Below are positions 48,340-58,612 of a stretch of 64,000 bases of DNA, in pieces; the stretch's first letter is position 1, and each line of letters opens with the position of its first letter. The stretch is from Cydia pomonella (lineage: Eukaryota > Arthropoda > Insecta > Lepidoptera > Tortricidae): assembly GCF_033807575.1 (NCBI RefSeq), contig NC_084711.1:186001-250000 (forward strand). Reading direction: 5' to 3'. A program made the position numbers and the translations under genes. Below the pieces are notes generated by a model, which did not search any database, was not told where the DNA came from, and was given only the letters and a program-made list of their open reading frames with translations.

Positions 48340-48706
48340 AAAGCGCTGTAAAATATAAAGTATTTACCAGAAACGTAGAGACACTAAATGCAGGATGACA
48401 ATTAAGAGAAAATACCAGCTGAGCCCCTTCTCAAACTGTCATTCCAGATCTAGAGCAGAGCCCAACTGGGGAAGTACCTCCACCTTACAGAAAACCGCAG
48501 CCAAATAACACTAGACCCTACTCATAGTGTTGTGTTCCTGCCGGTAAGTAAGGTTGCCAGCTCAACGAGGGGAGGGGGGGCGGGTTTAGGGTCGGCAACG
48601 CGCATGTAACTCCTCTGGAGTTGCAGGCGTACATAGGCTACGGAGACTGCTTACCATCAGGCGGGCCGTATGCTTGTTTGCCACCGACATAGTATTAAAA
48701 AAAAAA
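48340..48706 (+). mobile_element. LINE 3'-UTR and terminus
   Basis: It contains CCAACTGGGGAAGTACCTCC, CCTTACAGAAAACCGCAGCC, ACTAGACCCTACTCATAGTG, TTTAGGGTCGGCAACGCGCA, GAGTTGCAGGCG and CTTACCATCAGGCGGGCCGT, ending in a nine-A run. This is the fullest copy of the family also seen at 29217-29325 and, in its last part, at 51882-52160. Confidence 0.8.
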
Positions 48707-50160
48707 CTTAAGAATCTTAGGTGAATGTCTCCGTCGCGCTGACGGGGACGGCTCATAAAATTAGTGCGATAAGGTCAACTGCATATAAGGCAAAAAATCC
48801 TGTGTAAAAATCTCAGAAATCGAGGTTTAGTAATTTCTTTTAGGTTTAGTCAATTCTTAGAGTTTAGTTTAGTTATTTCTTTCTCATTCAATACTTAAGT
48901 TTCGGGGGAGGAAAATGTCGAGAACGTTTGTATGGAAGAATTACCACAATTTTTTCCTCTTCAGAAGTCTATGTATATAGCATGTGTCTGGTGAAATCGG
49001 CCCGAACGACCTGTATTTACGGCCCTGCGTGGGCCAGGTAACAATGTACGATTTAGCCTCCCGCCGAGACTCATTCACACTACAAATTGTACTTTTCGTG
49101 CGAATATTTGGGTAGTCCGTAGTATATACCGGATTTCTGTTTGAACTTTAGCTAATTTCAGATTGAATGTAGCGGTAGAGTGATTTCTACCAATGAAACC
49201 CGTCTCGTACCAATGAGTTTTAATGTAATACCAAGTAAGTTTTTAGACAAAGAAACATCGTTACGTTAGAAAATGTTCATGGTAGGAGGGAAGAAGGGAA
49301 AAGGGAGGATGAGGAAGAGAAAAGGGAGAGGTAAAGGAAGGTTAAGGCTCGACAAGGTTTATTTTACCTTCTTGGTTGTAAGATCACGTCAGGCATGATT
49401 AGGTAGCTGAATAAACCACATTTAGGAAAAGTTAAGAAAGGGTGTCGGCGCGCCTAAAGTGGCTACAGCGAATAAGTTTTGCCATTCAACGAGAGAATCC
49501 GGTCCGTCTTCTGGGCGAAGATAAGTAAGTATAACTTATTATACTATGCTAAGTATAACTTATTATATTATACTTATTATTCCTTTATTTCTCTTACTTC
49601 TTAGACTAATGTACTTATTATTATTATACTTACTAATCTGTTACTAATATAAATATTGCCGACCGAGTGGATTGTCCCATACTCTGGCACTCAATTAGGC
49701 TACATGCAAATTTAAGTTTGTAATTTTTGATGTTATTTTAATTTTATTTTTAGTATTTTAAAATTATTTTAGTTTTTTTTGAATTTTAAGGTAATTTATA
49801 ACTATGGGTTTTAAGAACCTGAAATAAACGAATTGAATTGAAAGCCCCAACAGGGCAGTCTATTGGGACGCACTGAGCATGGCCCGACATTCTCTTGGCC
49901 TTGGCGTGGCATGCCTTAATAAATAATTTAAGAAAAAATATAAACACATTATGAAAACCTAACCTAAGATCAGGACCGCAGAGTGAGGAACCGACGTACT
50001 ATACGCGCCGTCTTATATAGTATTTTATTTTATTCTCGCCATATTTCGTAAATTTACATGTATCTTAGTAAACTATGAAAGCATCTGAAGATTCTGGATC
50101 GGCAGAGTAAAGAAATGTACGAGTACTGCCCTCTAAGAAAAGGTCGCATGTGTTTGAATA
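48707..50160. other. Mostly LINE 3'-UTR-like DNA
   Basis: A SINE-A scrap (CCCGTCTCGTACCAATGAGTTTT) is at 49195-49225. A LINE 3' region at about 49600-49845 ends AACCTGAAATAAACGAATTG. No gene. Confidence 0.5.
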
Positions 50161-50164
50161 GAAT

Positions 50165-51100
50165 AGAGAATAGAGAGCGTTTATTAAAAATAAAAAAAAT
50201 AAAAATAAAACAACAAGTAACATAACATATAAGCTATGAAATGGTCCCGACTCAGCATGGAGCTAGCCTGACTGGGCTAGCGCTGTTCTTCCGTCGGGGC
50301 CATGACCGTGTACAGCACGAAGCGTAACACAATATTTACAAAAAAGTACCACATCATTAGACACATCACTTACAAATAGGAAAGTAAAGAAGTAACTTTA
50401 CACAACGTATTTATAGAATATACATTAAAAGAATCGTAACGACAAATCTAAAAAATCGTGAACGCGACCAACTTTAACATAAGTGACAGCTCGCATAATC
50501 TGTTGCAGGAATTGAGTCACATTTAGCAAAACATAACAAAACATGGGCCGTGGTTCGCTGATCACGTCTTCACTACAAATGTAGGGTATCAAACAGGTAT
50601 CAGATATTAAAACTATATTTAGAACTGTGAAACAATTAGAATGAGAGTAAGTGGTGGTTGCGGAAGGGACAAAAAAGTTAATTTAAAACTGTGAATGCTT
50701 TGCAGGTTCCTTATAGGAGGTGGGATGTTGTTCCAACACCTAGTGGCTGCGTAACGAAAACTGCCTCGGAAGGCTGCCGATGTGTGTCTAGGAGTTAGAA
50801 GTTGAGTCGTAAACTGCCGACCCCCGCGTGACTTGGATATGGACAGCTTTTCGTACAAATAAGTAGGAATCTGACAGTTTATTACTCCAAAAAGTAAAGA
50901 AGCAAGGTGAAGTTTGCGGCGGTGGTGCATTTTTAGAATATTATGCTGATTAAGGAATGGCGATACGTGGCTCCGCAAAGGAATGCAGAAACAAAAACGA
51001 GCACAGGCATTTTGGACACGTTGTATAAGTCTTTTGGTTTTACAAAGAAGTCGTGGTCCAATTACTGCATCCACATAATTTAATTTTGACAATATACTTT
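50165..51100 (-). pseudogene. 5'-truncated LINE, C-terminal RT region and 3' UTR
   Basis: A minus-strand frame of 157 codons (50619-51092) encodes the C-terminal part of a non-LTR retrotransposon protein. Landmarks in order are VDAVIGPRLLCKTKRLIQRV, QNACARFCF, LRSHVSPFLN, HRRKLHLASLLFG, FRGSFRYAATRCWNNIPPPI. The family resembles Jockey/CR1-like elements of insects. The RT catalytic core is missing. The 3' UTR runs down to an AAATAAAA-rich tail near 50165-50205. A stop lies just upstream of the frame, so this is not a functional product. Confidence 0.9.
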
Positions 51101-51221
51101 ACGTTTGCTCCAGTTTACGTTTGAATATGCTGTCAATGTTCACCCTGTCTGGAACGAGCTAAAATAAGACGACATTGCAGGCAAGAGATCAGGGGGCGTA
51201 GCCAACGTACCAATCGTATGC

Positions 51222-51331
51222 GGGGCAACACTAACGGGAAACGCCGTTGATTATTGCGATAATGGACACTTTTCATACGGCGACACTGGGATTATCGCAA
51301 TAATCAATGGCGTTTCCCGTTAATGTTGGCC
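51222..51331. mobile_element. 110-bp foldback MITE
   Basis: Arms of about 40 bp, containing TAACGGGAAACGCC and TTGATTATTGCGATAAT, are inverted at the right (ATTATCGCAATAATCAA, GGCGTTTCCCGTTAA). One or two mismatches per arm. No second copy in the window. Confidence 0.85.
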
Positions 51332-51339
51332 CAGACATA

Positions 51340-51880
51340 AGCGCTTCGTAGCTAATGAAATGTCACTGTCGTACTAATATGAAAGAGTGATAGAGCGATG
51401 ATTACGCTACGCCAAGGAGTGTTAATGATTGACACGTTGGAGGCAGTGAAAATCACAGATCTACAGTGTAAAAGAGTGCCTGACAAATATCAAAAGTGTG
51501 ACCAAAATATCAATTGTCATTGGAAGCTAGATTCTATTCGATCGAGTACTCCTATAACATCTTTGAAGAGAAAATTGCCACTGCGCACACAACTCAAAAG
51601 GCAAAGCAACTACGCAGAGCTTACCTTTGCCGAGGTTGGCCCTTTGATAAACATACCACAATAGGTCGCCAAGTCAAACAAGACTTCATCAATTATTGTC
51701 GGATGCCTAATTTATTCATATCGCGGCAACTGCAAGCCAACATAGGGCGTTTAATTTCAATTCACTTTAGCTTACTGTAAAATGTAGATATCAACTATTT
51801 AAGTTAATTTATATTTTATTACTATATACTTACATTTGATATTTACCAGTTATTGTAATCCCTAAAGTTAAAATTATAAA
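51340..51880. other. Unassigned DNA with two overlapping 88-codon frames
   Basis: Frames at 51398-51664 and 51514-51780 on the same strand give lysine/arginine-rich translations without recognisable domains. Neither is supported by splice or initiation context. Confidence 0.4.
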
Positions 51881-51881
51881 T

Positions 51882-52160
51882 CGCCGTCAGCAGAGTGCCT
51901 ATCCTCACACCCAGAACCAAAATGGTCGCGCACTGTGCGGTTTAAGAGGAAATTATTCCCGCGGACGCTCCGGCTATGAAATGAGCTCTCTGCTGAGGTT
52001 TTCCCTGGGGGCTATAGTATGGGGTTCTTCAAAAAGAGAGTGTACAGGTTTTTAAAGAGTCGGCATGTAACACTCCTGTAGTTGCAGGCATCCTTAGGCT
52101 ACGGTGATTGCTTACCATCAGGCGGACCGTATGCTTGTTTGCCGACGTGGTATAAAAAAT
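51882..52160 (+). pseudogene. LINE C-terminus and 3' end
   Basis: One frame reads RFKRKLFPRTLRL-stop-NEL, then SAEVFPGGYSMGFFKKRVYR and FLKSRH. This is the classic insect LINE tail, with a TGA (51977-51979) where tryptophan is usual. The 3' end TTGCAGGCATCCTTAGG, CTTACCATCAGGCGGACCGT, TGCTTGTTTGCCGAC and A-rich tail follow. Confidence 0.88.
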
Positions 52161-52583
52161 GTCTAATCCGTGTTGTGCTTACGTGGCGATTAAACTCAAA
52201 ATCTTTTTGTACAGAACTATGAGAACAGGCCTGTGCCCACTGCCCAGAAGTGGTATATAAGTAAGTACACATCAATTGGTTATCATATTTATCATTAGTC
52301 ATCAACACCATCATTTCAGCATTTTATCGCCCGTCGTTGCTGAGCATAGGCTTCTTTTTAACTGCCGCTCTCCGTGAAACCATATTTTTGTTCTGAATAC
52401 CATTATGAAGAGCACTGAGAAGTTTTAATGCATTTCCGCACTTTTATTAGCTGACACGAGCATTTCGCTTTATGCCGTAGTCTGTTTGCCTTAGTGATCC
52501 AATAAAACTGAGTGTTAGATAAAAGAATTATCCGTGAACTGGCACTGAGGTACCGTAAAACTATCCGACTATTGTCCAGTAGG

Positions 52584-52733
52584 TACAGTCGCCATCAGAT
52601 ATATCGGAGCGGCCAAGGTGCTCAAAAATATCTGAACACGCACTCTAGCGCCTTGATAATAGGGGCGGGTGTGGGGCGTGTTCAGATATTTGTGAGCAAC
52701 TTGGCCGCTCCGATATATCTGATGGCGACTGTA
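52584..52733. mobile_element. 150-bp foldback MITE
   Basis: It begins TACAGTCGCCATCAGATATA and ends with its inverse. The arms are about 58 bp with two mismatches (GGTGCTCAAAAA against TTTGTGAGCAAC region). The ends contain the palindrome GTAC, so the duplication is unclear. A solo arm is at 62331-62361. The frame at 52512-52781 is a shadow. Confidence 0.92.
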
Positions 52734-52734
52734 C

Positions 52735-53480
52735 TACTAGTACTCGAGCGACAGGGACGCAATATAGACACTTTAACTTAATTCGATGTTCGCACCAGTA
52801 GCCGCTCAGGATTCCTCGAACTATATTGCTCGTGGGCAGTGCTCGTGCCGTGATTGTTAGGCATTAAAAAGTTATTTTTGTCAGAGTGCTTGTTTATTTA
52901 GCTGTTCTAGATAAACCTTACTGTAGAACAGGTTAATGCGAAGCGTAAGCTTATTAGTTCATTGATTTAGTAGCGGAAGTGAATACGGCTGCCTTTCCAT
53001 TGATGAAAAGATGAGCGAAGATGTATGGAGACGCGGGAGATGCGGTAATCAACCGATATTGGTTGTAATCAGTGGAGCGAAGATCAGATGTAAATACTAA
53101 CCAAATTGTTGATTCCCGCACGTCTTCACTCATAAGATTGAGACGCCCAATTTCGTGTTCGGTTCGCCCAAGTTAGCAGAGTGCAACATTTTATTGTATA
53201 GTTATGATTATTTTTATTGTTTGTTGCGTATTACTATTACTAAACAATTATTATTATCAAAGTAGAAGGTTATTTTCTTATACGCTTGGCGACCATTTTG
53301 TCAATTTGTGTTATACAGTATGCAAATTCAATCGAATTCGGCGAATCTAACTGTCAACGCTAGTTGGAAGTTACTATAAAAAGCTTGTGTTTCATAATGT
53401 CAATGATGACATGGATAAATTCTGTCTGGTTTAATTTATCGCCCGTATTGGATTTACTCGCTATATAAAGGAATAAAATA
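52735..53480. other. Unassigned DNA
   Basis: No frame over 60 residues and no named repeat. Confidence 0.4.
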
Positions 53481-53612
53481 AATATTATAGAGGACAATGT
53501 TACACAAATTGAGTAAGTCCTACAGTAAGCTCAATAAGACTCGTGTTGTGGGTTAACACCCATGACTCAGAAACAAATATCTGTGCTCATCATACAAATA
53601 AATATCATGTAA
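53481..53612 (-). mobile_element. SINE-B fragment with internal deletion
   Basis: The tail side (AATAAATATTATAG, CAAATTGAGTAAGTCCTACA, GTAAGCTCAATAAGAC) jumps to ACCCATGACTCAGAAACAAA, skipping the TA-rich middle. The tRNA head is absent. Confidence 0.8.
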
Positions 53613-53957
53613 TTTTCATTAAAATAATTTTATCATGTAAAATTAACACCTAATCATGCAATAACGTTGCAATGGGAAGACAGGTCCTCGTCTGTCTTGA
53701 TGCTAAATCTAAAACCTTATTTCTAAGGTTTGAGAGGTTGTCAAATTCTTTTATTAGCACAGTTTTAAATAATATGTATTGGTGGTATATAAAAATGCAT
53801 AATGACTGAGTCAGCAGTATGTTAGAGAAAGTGATCCCGCGTCCGGAGTGTTCATTCAGGTCGTGCCACGAGAGAACAATGACCAGAACTGATTTTATGG
53901 AGAACGCCATGACTAAACGGTTTTGTGACTTCGATTGATGGACGTTAATTGTAAAGC

Positions 53958-54165
53958 TTTTTAGCCAGGTTGGACTGGACGGTTCATAATATGTTTTTAG
54001 CCAGGTTGGACTGGACGGTTCACAATATGTTTTTAGCCAGGTTGGACTGGACGGTTCACAATATGTTTTTAGCCAGGTTGGACTCGACGGTTCACAATAT
54101 GTTTTTAGCCAGGTTGGACTGGACGGTTCACAAAATGTTTTTAGCCAGGTTGGACTGGACGGTTT
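53958..54165. repeat. 36-bp minisatellite, about 5.7 units
   Basis: AGCCAGGTTGG starts at 53963, 53999, 54035, 54071, 54107 and 54143, exactly 36 bases apart. Units differ by single bases (CATAAT/CACAAT, GGACTGG/GGACTCG, CACAATATG/CACAAAATG). Because 36 is divisible by 3, frames stay open on both strands: 12-residue repeats LDWTVHNMFLAR (plus) and SSPTWLKTYCEP (minus). I do not consider either frame a gene. Confidence 0.95.
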
Positions 54166-54863
54166 TAGGGTAAATTCCAGAGCGGGGTAATTTGTTTTAT
54201 TCATTTTACTTTATTAGGTACACTAAACAGATATCGTACAATATCATGTGAAACATACAGTTGCATATCATGGCAATAATATAATATATAATAATATTAG
54301 CAGTAGTAAGTGAGATGCCATGGCAAGCGTTGCAGCAGCGTAAGTTTGCCAAAATATGTAGCGCTTCTAGCTTAGTGGATATTAGCATATTTCAAAATTA
54401 TCCCGTTGTCGAAGTTACACCAAATTCCAATGCATCTTATAATAAACTCTTGTTAGTCTTGTTCACACAGTGTTCACTTCGCTACTTCCTAACGTAGCCT
54501 TTCCAAGTCAGTCAAGTCAAAAACGGAAACCATCAAAAACATATGTATGTACTTGTAGGTAAGTATATTGAATTTCAGAATAAATTAGCAAAAAACGTAT
54601 ACAAATATTAACGCTATTGTACAAAACAAGGATAGGTAATCGCAGATATAGAATTTAAAAAAAGTACAAAGGTAAAATCCATATTCGTTATCGCTTCCAG
54701 TAAACCTTAAAATTTTATGTAGTAACCATAAACTTTTGCAACTGTATTTTTTATGGGGTAAGAAGAGTCTTGGGATCATTAAAACTAACACTCTAAAAAA
54801 AACTTGATCTAATGACAATTAAACTGCAGTTGTGCCGGTTACTGGTGCTTGGCAACGACGGGT

Positions 54864-55055
54864 ACCTGATGCCATCAACAGGTGCAGCGGAGTTCAACTT
54901 TTTAAGTGCAGTCATTACCCGACAACAGAGCGCTACTATTGTACAGTTGATCCAGTCTGTGGCGCATGCCAACTACTAGAACCTGCGCCATCAACAGGTG
55001 CACTGGAGTTCAACCAAGTGCAGTCATTAGCCGACGACAGATTGCTACTATTAAC
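54864..55055 (+). repeat. Diverged direct duplication, 117-bp offset
   Basis: Copy 1 (about 54864-54941) and copy 2 (about 54981-55055) share CCATCAACAGGTGCA, GGAGTTCAAC, AGTGCAGTCATTA, CCGAC and CTACTATT. In different frames the copies read PSTGAAEFN and PSTGALEFN, but no continuous frame joins them. Origin unknown. Confidence 0.6.
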
Positions 55056-55367
55056 CTGCGCACACGCATCTAGTCCGTTATGTTGCCACAGTTTAAACAT
55101 GGAGTAAAGTTTATTGCATAAAAGCATAATTTAATTCGGTATCTCCAACATTATATCAATCTATACAATGTTGGTAGCAATGAAGCGTCGGCTGTTGATG
55201 ATTGGATGGATAATTCCTGGGTACCGGTGGTGGTCCAGCCTGGGTTTTGCCTGTTTGTCGATTATTTCTTACAAATCAATGATGAAATAGGCTAAGTCAT
55301 CTGATTTGTTTATTATGGTATAGGTACTCGTACCTACATAATATTTTTAGAAGGAAACTTGGTCTTA

Positions 55368-55460
55368 AAAAAAACTTTATTGCACGGTAAAAATTGTACA
55401 TGAGGCGAACTATGCCAGAATGCATTACCTATGTATCAATCAACCTCGGGCTACACAGAG
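55368..55460 (-). mobile_element. LINE 3'-end fragment
   Basis: AAACTTTATTGCAC on the plus strand is an inverted LINE 3' terminus (GTGCAATAAAGTTT). A similar start is at 55917, followed by related sequence. Confidence 0.5.
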
Positions 55461-55904
55461 CTTAACAGTGGTGGTGGATTTAGGACAGACAAATAGGTTT
55501 GATGCACTTTATAATTTATTTCGTCCACGTCCATCTCGTAGCCTTGATTTGTCACATGATCGTTAGTTAATTTACTGTCTATACATTGACTGTAGTTCCC
55601 TGCGTGTAGCGGGAGACACCTGCACTGCCACACAACGATACACTAACATTAAGGTATAATTACCATTACACACCACATTCATTGATCGCTTAGCACTAAC
55701 AACAACACATGTGTCTGATAGTCGAGGAGTATTGGATACCGCTTGGTTGCGGCGGTCGCTCGAAGGGTCTTTAAAGGAAATGATACATAGTCATTAGAAG
55801 ATACGGTATCGGTAACGGGCTACATAGATGTCAATTCAAACGCCTAACGAGCTCTGGCTGTATTTTTAAATATTTTGTTGATGGCTAACGAGCGTATGGT
55901 TATT

Positions 55905-56100
55905 CATTATTTATTTATTTAAACTTTATTGCACAAATGAAAACTTATCGCACAAAAGGCGGACTTAATGCCAAAAGGCATTCATTATGTTTCACTGGGC
56001 CCTTATTCGACATGCTAAAAGTGACGTTTCGTGTTGATTTCCATTTGATGTGAGAAATATTGTGACTTGTCGAATTGCTATTATCACCACCTGTCAGTGA
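55905..56100 (-). mobile_element. LINE 3'-end fragment next to a MITE-like end
   Basis: TTATTTATTTAAACTTTATTGCAC resembles 55368 onward, followed by GCCAAAAGGCATTCATTATG. GGGCCCTTATTCGACATG at about 55998 echoes, inverted, CGAATAAGGCCCCTG near 63345, suggesting ends of one MITE family. Confidence 0.4.
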
Positions 56101-57043
56101 ACAATATCCACACTAGAGGCGGGGCGTTGTACCGGAATAGTTTTTGGAACAGGTTATTTGTAATAGACTACTTTTAGCTTGTCGAGTATTTAAAAGTACG
56201 GACTTTGATTTCTGAAATAAAACAAATATGAAACTTTTATCACCTCGTACCTCCATTCTTACCGTTACTTTAGGTAAAATAAAATTTTGTTAACAGATGG
56301 TCGTCTGGGTGTCTGTTGTATCTAAAAATAATGTAATAATATATAACAAAAATATGACAATAGATTCATAGCCTTCACTCAAAACGTCACCATATTTCCG
56401 ACCCTTACCGAAATAATAAGTCGATATTTGTATAAATAATCCTTATTTGTAAGACGCCTAAGCACGGCAAATACGTAAACTGCCTATTGGGGGTCATACT
56501 CGTAAAACTGGTATTTTAGACGTACTTTTGGTACGAGTAACAGAGACGTACTTTTGGTACGCAGTCCCAGCTCTAGTCAGGATTCTAGTTGTCAAATATA
56601 AGCGTGTCGAATACGTATTAGTTAACTGTCAAATGAAATTAGATCAACGGTAGACTTTTTTGTCGATGGGTATGGCTGCCATGTTTGGATTTATGACATT
56701 TAAAAGGGGATCCTAAGGCAGAGAGTAGTTTTACCTGTACGATTTTGATTCTTCTACTGGACGCAAGATGGAGTTAGCTGCCAAATTCCGATCAGGCTGA
56801 CGCAACTAGGAAGAAAAAGTTTTGTATGGAATTTGTTTCGCAAATCATTGCCAACGAAGAAAAAGAAAACGTCAGTGCTATTTATTCTGTCAAGTTTACA
56901 TCAAGTCTACTGTCAGCCTAATTGCTTTGTTTGTTTTGAAGGCTTCAATATTTTGTTCGGGTATTTCGTGTAATTTCTTTATTGTTTAGTGCAAAAATCG
57001 AAAATAGTCAACCGTGATCAGAGTAAAGAGCGAGTTTGTTACA
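56101..57043. other. Upstream region of the THAP gene
   Basis: It contains two tandem copies of GACGTACTTTTGGTACG at 56519-56562, each itself palindromic. The last 150 bases before the ATG are not repeat-like and could hold the promoter and 5' UTR. TCAGTG near 56873 resembles an arthropod initiator, but this is weak. Confidence 0.4.
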
Positions 57044-58612
57044 ATGCCAGCGAGAAAACGGTTTACTAAGTGTGAAATATGTGGCAAGCGAGCCACTCGA
57101 GAAAATCACGAGAAAAGGGATTTTATGGCGAAATTTCCCTTGGATGAAGACTGGTAAGTATTGCTTTAGATACTTTTGACCTTATTTTGGGTCAGCAGGC
57201 TATAAACACATCGAAAATTAGATATTTTACATTATTTTTCGTTGTGAACTAGGGATGTACTATAACTATCGATAACTGTAGTTTTATTTGTATATCAGTG
57301 TAAATAATTAAATTAAATATGTGAAATTTCCTTAGAACTAGCATGCAATATGACGATAATTAATTCGTCGAAGCTTAATAATGCATAAATTATCTATCAC
57401 TTATGCATTAATGGTCATTAGTTAACATATTTTTTTTATCTAGTGATTATTTAATATATTAACCTAAAATGTAAGAAAATTAATCTCTGTTTTTATGATA
57501 AATAAAGAAATATTATAGGACATTATTACACAAACTATATTTTTTATTTATCGTATGGCGTATGTATGTCACTGGATTAAGTACATAGATAAACTTATAA
57601 TTAGAATTTCGCCCTTCCTAGGTACGCGACCGCTTCTTCTGATAGGATCTTAAAATCATCTACATGGCCTGTGTATCTAGTAAGGGGGCACTCCAGAGTG
57701 ATGTGGTTGATGGTCTGGTCTGGGTGCCCGCAGTTACAGGTAGGAGAGGAGCTCCAGCCCCATTTGTACCAGTGGTGGCCGCAGTTGCCAACTCCTGTTC
57801 TTAAGCGGTTAAGAGCAGACCACACCCGGCGCGGGGATCGTTGTTACTCCACGTCCGTAGGAATTACCTTAGATAACCCTACACGTGATCCCCGGGTGGT
57901 GCTAAACGAGTAACAAATTTTGGCAGCTGCACTGTCGCTCCCGTGACCTCGCAGCCCTCACTGGATTACACAAACTGACTTAGTACTAAAGTTTGAATGG
58001 CATGTGTTGTGGATACTTAGACAACGATATATATATATACCCACAACACATGCCATTCATACTTTAGTACTAAGTCAGTTTGTGCAATAATATATATATA
58101 TATGTACATAGACCTAATTTATAAGTAATTATAAATACATAGAAAATACCCATGTCTCAGGAACAAATATTCATGCTCATCACACTAATAAATGCCCGTT
58201 CCAGGATTTGAACCTGGGACCATCGGCTTCATAGGCAGGGTCGCTGCCAACAAGGCCAGACCCGTTCTCATGATTAACAGACATATAAATACATAAAAAG
58301 TTAAAGCATTGATAAAGGGTTGTTGATAACTGGATGCCGAAAAACATGATTTATAGATGCATATTAGCGCGAAATAATCAGTTGATCATCTCATTAGCAA
58401 ACACATGGAATATAAACTGTAGATAAAGTCATGTTTTTCCAAGGCTGTATGTTTTCAGATGCAGGCAGTGGGCCAAATTTGTTGGAAACGAAGACCTGAT
58501 ACATCTTCCCATAGAAAAGTTACATTTATTCAAACATGTATGTGCACATCATTATGAAAATCAAGCATTTAATAAAATAAAAAAACACGACTTAAAAACT
58601 GTATTAAAATAA
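57044..58612 (+). CDS. THAP-domain protein, two exons (57044-57153 and 58465-58612)
   Basis: The predicted product is 85 residues and is essentially one THAP domain, a C2CH zinc-coordinating fold that binds DNA. Exon 1 gives MPARKRFTKCEICGKRATRE and on to FPLDED; exon 2 gives QWAKFVGNEDLIHLPIEK, then HVCAHHYENQAF. The zinc ligands fit C10-x2-C13-x48-C62-x2-H65. The start ATG has A at -3. The donor GTAAGT is at 57154. Two acceptors 6 nt apart follow. The first (exon starting 58459) would make TGA across the junction; the second (58465) makes TGG. The residues lost are the CR of a CRQW motif I recall from related proteins. The protein ends TVLK-stop, before the AVPTIF-like box. The intron holds a SINE and a LINE. 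It could be a real short gene, one exon pair of a longer gene, or a recent pseudogene. Confidence 0.72.
57537..57964 (-). pseudogene. 5'-truncated LINE inside the SINE
   Basis: On the minus strand it encodes QRSPRRVWSALNRLRTGVGN, then CGHHWYKWGWSSSPTCNCGH, PDQTINHITLECPLTRYTGH and ends GRAKF-stop at 57601. The C.CG...QT..HI...C pattern is the cysteine/histidine motif at the C-terminus of many non-LTR retrotransposon proteins. ATTACACAAACT is duplicated on both sides (57525-57536 and 57965-57976), fixing the insert. RT and endonuclease domains are absent. Confidence 0.92.
57969..58084. repeat. 44-bp inverted duplication around a TA tract
   Basis: 57969-58012 (CACAAACTGACTTAGTACTA...) is repeated inverted at 58041-58084 with one mismatch. 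The 28-base spacer contains (TA)n. Other SINE-B copies lack this second arm, so it is a local rearrangement of this copy. Confidence 0.9.

Larger units (their letters stand above)
57490..58270 (-). mobile_element. SINE-B, split by a LINE and altered by an inverted duplication
   Basis: The tail side (AATAAAGAAATATTATAGGA) is at 57500-57536. The rest resumes at 57965 and reaches the tRNA head, with B box (inverted) AGGATTTGAACCT near 58204-58216 and A-box region (CCAACAAGGCCAGA) near 58247-58260. It is antisense to the THAP gene. Confidence 0.88.
57154..58464 (+). other. THAP-gene intron, loaded with transposons
   Basis: It runs from donor GTAAGT (57154-57159) to the downstream acceptor AG (58463-58464); the upstream AG ends at 58458 after GTATGTTTTCAG. 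About 780 of 1311 bases are the SINE-B plus nested LINE. The remaining intron is AT-rich and has no other feature I can name. Confidence 0.65.

Noticed and set aside
51398..51780. Two overlapping 88-codon frames as a gene
   Set aside because: No recognisable domain, mutual overlap in different frames and no supporting context.
53650..54204. 184-codon minus-strand frame with 12-residue repeats
   Set aside because: Most of its repeated part is the 36-bp minisatellite, which is also open on the plus strand. The rest has no domain, and AT-driven codon use argues against a gene.
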